The notes beneath the pieces are model-generated. The model did no database searches and was not told the origin of the DNA. It saw nothing but the letters and a program-made list of their open reading frames with translations. DNA of 64,000 nucleotides from DATFDN01 sp963756545 (GTDB lineage: Bacteria; Pseudomonadota; Alphaproteobacteria; Acetobacterales; Acetobacteraceae). Each line of letters begins with the position of its first letter. Positions within the stretch are counted from its first letter, which is position 1. A program made the position numbers and the translations under genes. Of the stretch, positions 61,707-64,000 are shown in pieces. The stretch covers positions 310,001 to 374,000 of the forward strand of contig CAVWNY010000001.1 of the NCBI GenBank assembly GCA_963756545.1, read 5' to 3'.

Positions 61707-62705
61707 TCAGCCGGCAAATCCGCTCTGCAAGGCTCGGAGCCGCTCCAGGACCGAGGCCGGCAACGGGCCTTTCTCCGCCGCGCTCGCGGCCGCCTCGAAT
61801 TGTTCCGGCGTGGCGATCCCGATCAACGCGGTGCCCATCGCCTCGTGGCTGATGGCGAAGCGGATGGCGACCTCCGCCAGCGTGGCCGCACCGGCTTCCT
61901 CGATCAGGGCCCGCAGACCCTGGGCACGGGCCAGATCGGCGGCGTAGTCGGGGCCCGACCCGATCGGGGCGGGCGGCGGGCTGGCGATCGGATGCCGGGT
62001 CGCCTCGCCGGACAAGGCGCCCCCGGCCAGGACACGGATGCCGATCGCGCCCATGCCGGCGGCCTGCATCCGGTCGAGAAGGTCGCCGTAATCCTGCCCA
62101 GGATAATTTCGCGGACTATTTCCAGGAAGCGGGGCCCCGGCGCTGGGGTTCAGCATGTTGTAGCTGACCTGGGCGGTGTCGAAGGCGCTGGAGTCGATGA
62201 CCGCGTGCAGCGCGCCCGTCTCGCCCACGGCGGTGACCCCGAAAAAGCGGGTCTTGCCTTGCCCGCGCAGCCTCTCGAACGCCGGCGTCACCGCGTCCAG
62301 CACCATCCGCGGCGTGAGGGTTTCGCCGGCTCCGTCGCGCGTTATCGGGTTGTGGAGATGGAAGAGATCGACGTGATCCAGGCCCAGCCGTCGCAGGCTC
62401 CCATCCATTCCGGCAACCACCGCCCGCCCAATATCGTCCTTGTCCTTCGGCCCGAGACGCACCTTGGTGCCGACGAGCACGTCGGGTTTCAGCTTCGCCA
62501 GCACGCGGCCGAGATTGCGTTCGGACTGGCCGTCGCCGTAGGAGGGCGCGGTATCGAAATAGGTGACGCCGCGCTCGACCGCCCGAGCCACCGCGCGCTC
62601 CTGGTCGACGGGCGCGCCCCGCACCATCAGGCCGCCGACCGCGCCGCAGCCGAAGCCGAGCACCGAGACCGTCAAGCCGGTTCGGCCGAGCGTGCGTGTG
62701 CGCAT
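61707..62705 (-). CDS. Aldo/keto reductase
   Basis: A 332-residue NAD(P)H-dependent TIM-barrel reductase. The catalytic Asp and Tyr are in FDTAPSYGDGQSE, Lys in VGTKVRLG and His in LFHLHNP. The ATG at 62705 was chosen because the fold starts there (RTLGRTGLTVSVLG); the frame upstream to 63041 is open but unlike the family. It is convergent with the kinase gene (2 bases). Substrate cannot be inferred. Confidence 0.93.
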   Translation of the reverse strand: MRTRTLGRTGLTVSVLGFGCGAVGGLMVRGAPVDQERAVARAVERGVTYFDTAPSYGDGQSERNLGRVLAKLKPDVLVGTKVRLGPKDKDDIGRAVVAGMDGSLRRLGLDHVDLFHLHNPITRDGAGETLTPRMVLDAVTPAFERLRGQGKTRFFGVTAVGETGALHAVIDSSAFDTAQVSYNMLNPSAGAPLPGNSPRNYPGQDYGDLLDRMQAAGMGAIGIRVLAGGALSGEATRHPIASPPPAPIGSGPDYAADLARAQGLRALIEEAGAATLAEVAIRFAISHEAMGTALIGIATPEQFEAAASAAEKGPLPASVLERLRALQSGFAG

Positions 62706-62907
62706 GGGGTCCTCCTTCGGTCGGCGTTCACCGCCACGGCTCGACGGGTCTGGTCTGGCGTCCATCGGGGCGTCAGCATGACTCGTCCTCCGTTCGACCG
62801 CCATGCCCAGCGTGCACTTCTGCACGGCACCCCGCTTTGCACTTCCGCGCCAAAGAGATAGGTAGCATCGGCTGCCTCTGTCGAATGTGGTGTCGGGTTG
62901 GTAGAGC

Positions 62908-63732
62908 ATGACAGGTAAGCACGACCGCCGCCGTGATCGCGCGCCGTCAGGGGACGTGCCGAATCGCGCGGTGTATGAGCGGCCCCGCGTCGTCAGGCAA
63001 TTCGTCGAAAATTCCGCGATAGCGCCGCCCGAGGCTGCCATCCTCAGGCGGTATGAAAGCGACTACGTCGGCGGGCGCGTGCTCGATATTGGCGTCGGGG
63101 GTGGTCGCACGACGCCCTGGTTGGCGCCGCATTGCGCGTCCTACATCGGGATCGATTTTTCCGACGAGATGATCAAGAGCTGCCGCTTGCGGTACCCGCA
63201 GTGGGACTTCCGTTGGGGCGACGCCCGTGACATGTCGATGATTGCCTCGGCCAGCGTCGATTTCGCGCTGTTCTCGTTCAATGGCATTGACTACGTGGAC
63301 GACGATGGACGGCGCCAAGTGCTACGCGAGGTCGCGCGCGTCTTGAAACCCGGCGGACTTTTCGTGTTCAGCAGCCACAATTTGGACGGCCTTGAAAACA
63401 GGACGTTCATCCGCGACCTTCTGCGTCTTCCAATGTCATTCAATCCGGTTAGGATCGCCAAGTCGTGCGCCCGTATAGGATTGCGCATCTTTAACTGCCT
63501 GAGAAACCCGGTTCGCGAAATCCGCGGAGCTAACTGGGCGATTCTGAACGATCCGGCGCACGATTTTATCCTTCGAACGTATCACGTCAGTCCGACCGCA
63601 CAGAGACAACAGCTTAGCGATGCGGGCTTTTCCAGCAAGGTGGAAATGTTCGATGATGATGGGCGTTGCATTACATCCACCAGCAAATCGCCGTTTGTGC
63701 ATTACGTCGCGAGGAAAACCTCCGCGGTCTGA
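62908..63732 (+). CDS. Class I SAM-dependent methyltransferase, lower GC
   Basis: A 274-residue methyltransferase. Motif I VLDIGVGGGRTTPWL is near 56, motif II YIGIDFSDEM, motif III WGDARDM and motif IV VLKPGGLFVFSSHN. The C-terminal half has more Asn, Ser and Ile, and A/T-rich third positions compared with the neighbours, so it may be acquired. The following partial gene has similar base use. Substrate unknown; sugar, natural product or glycan methylation are common for this group. Confidence 0.85.
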   Translation: MTGKHDRRRDRAPSGDVPNRAVYERPRVVRQFVENSAIAPPEAAILRRYESDYVGGRVLDIGVGGGRTTPWLAPHCASYIGIDFSDEMIKSCRLRYPQWDFRWGDARDMSMIASASVDFALFSFNGIDYVDDDGRRQVLREVARVLKPGGLFVFSSHNLDGLENRTFIRDLLRLPMSFNPVRIAKSCARIGLRIFNCLRNPVREIRGANWAILNDPAHDFILRTYHVSPTAQRQQLSDAGFSSKVEMFDDDGRCITSTSKSPFVHYVARKTSAV

Positions 63733-63858
63733 AGTGCCGCCACTTGCGGGACGCGCGTCGGAGGACTAGGGACTGCCGGCCAAGGCCGCCTGTGATCCAC
63801 ACAAATCATAATGCCACGACGACCGCGCTACGATCAGTGGACGTGGTCAGGAGCGAAC

Positions 63859-64000
63859 ATGTTCGGAGCGATGGCACGATCCAACCCGCCACTAAACGTA
63901 GAGATCTTAAGCGAAAGCGCCGCCATCGCGGAGTTGTATCCTGAATGGCACGAGCTGTACGTGAGTTACGGCCAGATCTTGTTCCAGCAGCCAGCGTGGT
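63859..64000 (+). CDS. 5' part of a probable GNAT/FemAB-like acyltransferase gene (partial)
   Basis: ATG 63859 is preceded by AGGAG at a good distance. The frame is open to the end of the window (47 codons). Residues IAELYPEWHELY followed by LFQQPAW fit the N-terminal block of GNAT/FemAB-like (BcsL-type) acyltransferases, where an EW..L..PFQSPAW pattern is common. Base use is less GC-rich than the region, like the preceding methyltransferase. The 126-base gap before it shows no clear element. Confidence 0.6.
   Translation, partial: MFGAMARSNPPLNVEILSESAAIAELYPEWHELYVSYGQILFQQPAW

Noticed and set aside
1..64000. Insertion sequences, prophage genes, integrases, rRNA
   Set aside because: No transposase, integrase, phage structural motif or rRNA-like sequence was found on either strand.

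Overview
The window is gene-dense DNA with very high G+C and almost no non-coding space. Gene content points to an alphaproteobacterium, most likely Rhodospirillales and plausibly Acetobacteraceae. The clues are a fused transaldolase/glucose-6-phosphate isomerase in a pentose-phosphate operon, an NDH-2 with a C-terminal membrane foot, a yfgM-bamB-der block, a cysE/two desulfurases/ferredoxin/mnmA operon, a DUF29 protein, and a fused HyuA-HyuB protein beside an OPT transporter. The family-level placement is inference; there is no rRNA here. No prophage, insertion sequence, integrase or CRISPR array is visible.

Layout. 1-7.9 kb: NDH-2, then a minus-strand sugar-phosphate operon (tal-pgi, zwf, HAD phosphatase, pgl). 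8-10.3 kb: a lipid acyltransferase plus glycosyltransferase pair and an SDR. 10.4-15.6 kb: a MoxR ATPase/VWA pair, two large unrecognised proteins and a 3-methyladenine DNA glycosylase. 15.6-28.3 kb: an uptake and hydrolysis region with LivF, LivG, a fused LivHM permease, an OPT transporter and a 1278-residue HyuAB hydrolase, then a secreted tandem-repeat protein divergent from a DegP-like protease, and a dihydroorotase. 28.3-32 kb: a small two-gene module whose HEPN-like member is broken by an in-frame stop, then asparagine synthase and a GT4 glycosyltransferase. 32-36.9 kb: YgfZ, OsmC, TspO, a methyltransferase, an acyl-CoA-dehydrogenase-like flavoprotein and Pcm. 36.9-40.1 kb: an LLM monooxygenase and two alpha/beta hydrolases. 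40.1-43.8 kb: a lipoprotein and yfgM-bamB-der. 44-50.3 kb: a hybrid histidine kinase, nucleoside hydrolase and M20 amidohydrolase (both frameshifted), glutathione reductase and two gene remnants.

50.5-55.1 kb is a sulfur operon in which cysteine synthesis (CysE), sulfur mobilisation (two desulfurases), an electron carrier (ferredoxin, frameshifted here) and tRNA 2-thiolation (MnmA) follow each other. MnmA's last codons lie inside a tRNA-Met gene. 55.4-58.2 kb: an alpha/beta hydrolase, TyrS, a PAAR protein and a DUF29 protein. 58.3-61.7 kb holds the most unusual group: an exported caspase-fold protein with both catalytic residues replaced and a peptidoglycan-binding tail, a membrane sensor with a CxxCH haem motif and a HAMP domain but no output domain, and a soluble Ser/Thr kinase with a duplicated C-terminal domain. 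61.7-64 kb: an aldo/keto reductase, a lower-GC methyltransferase and the start of a probable GNAT/FemAB-like gene.

Four reading-frame lesions stand out: one in-frame stop (28.72 kb) and three single-base insertions (46.75, 48.01 and 51.81 kb). The three insertions lie within about 5 kb, and one hits a ferredoxin that is probably important, so assembly error must be excluded before calling these pseudogenes.
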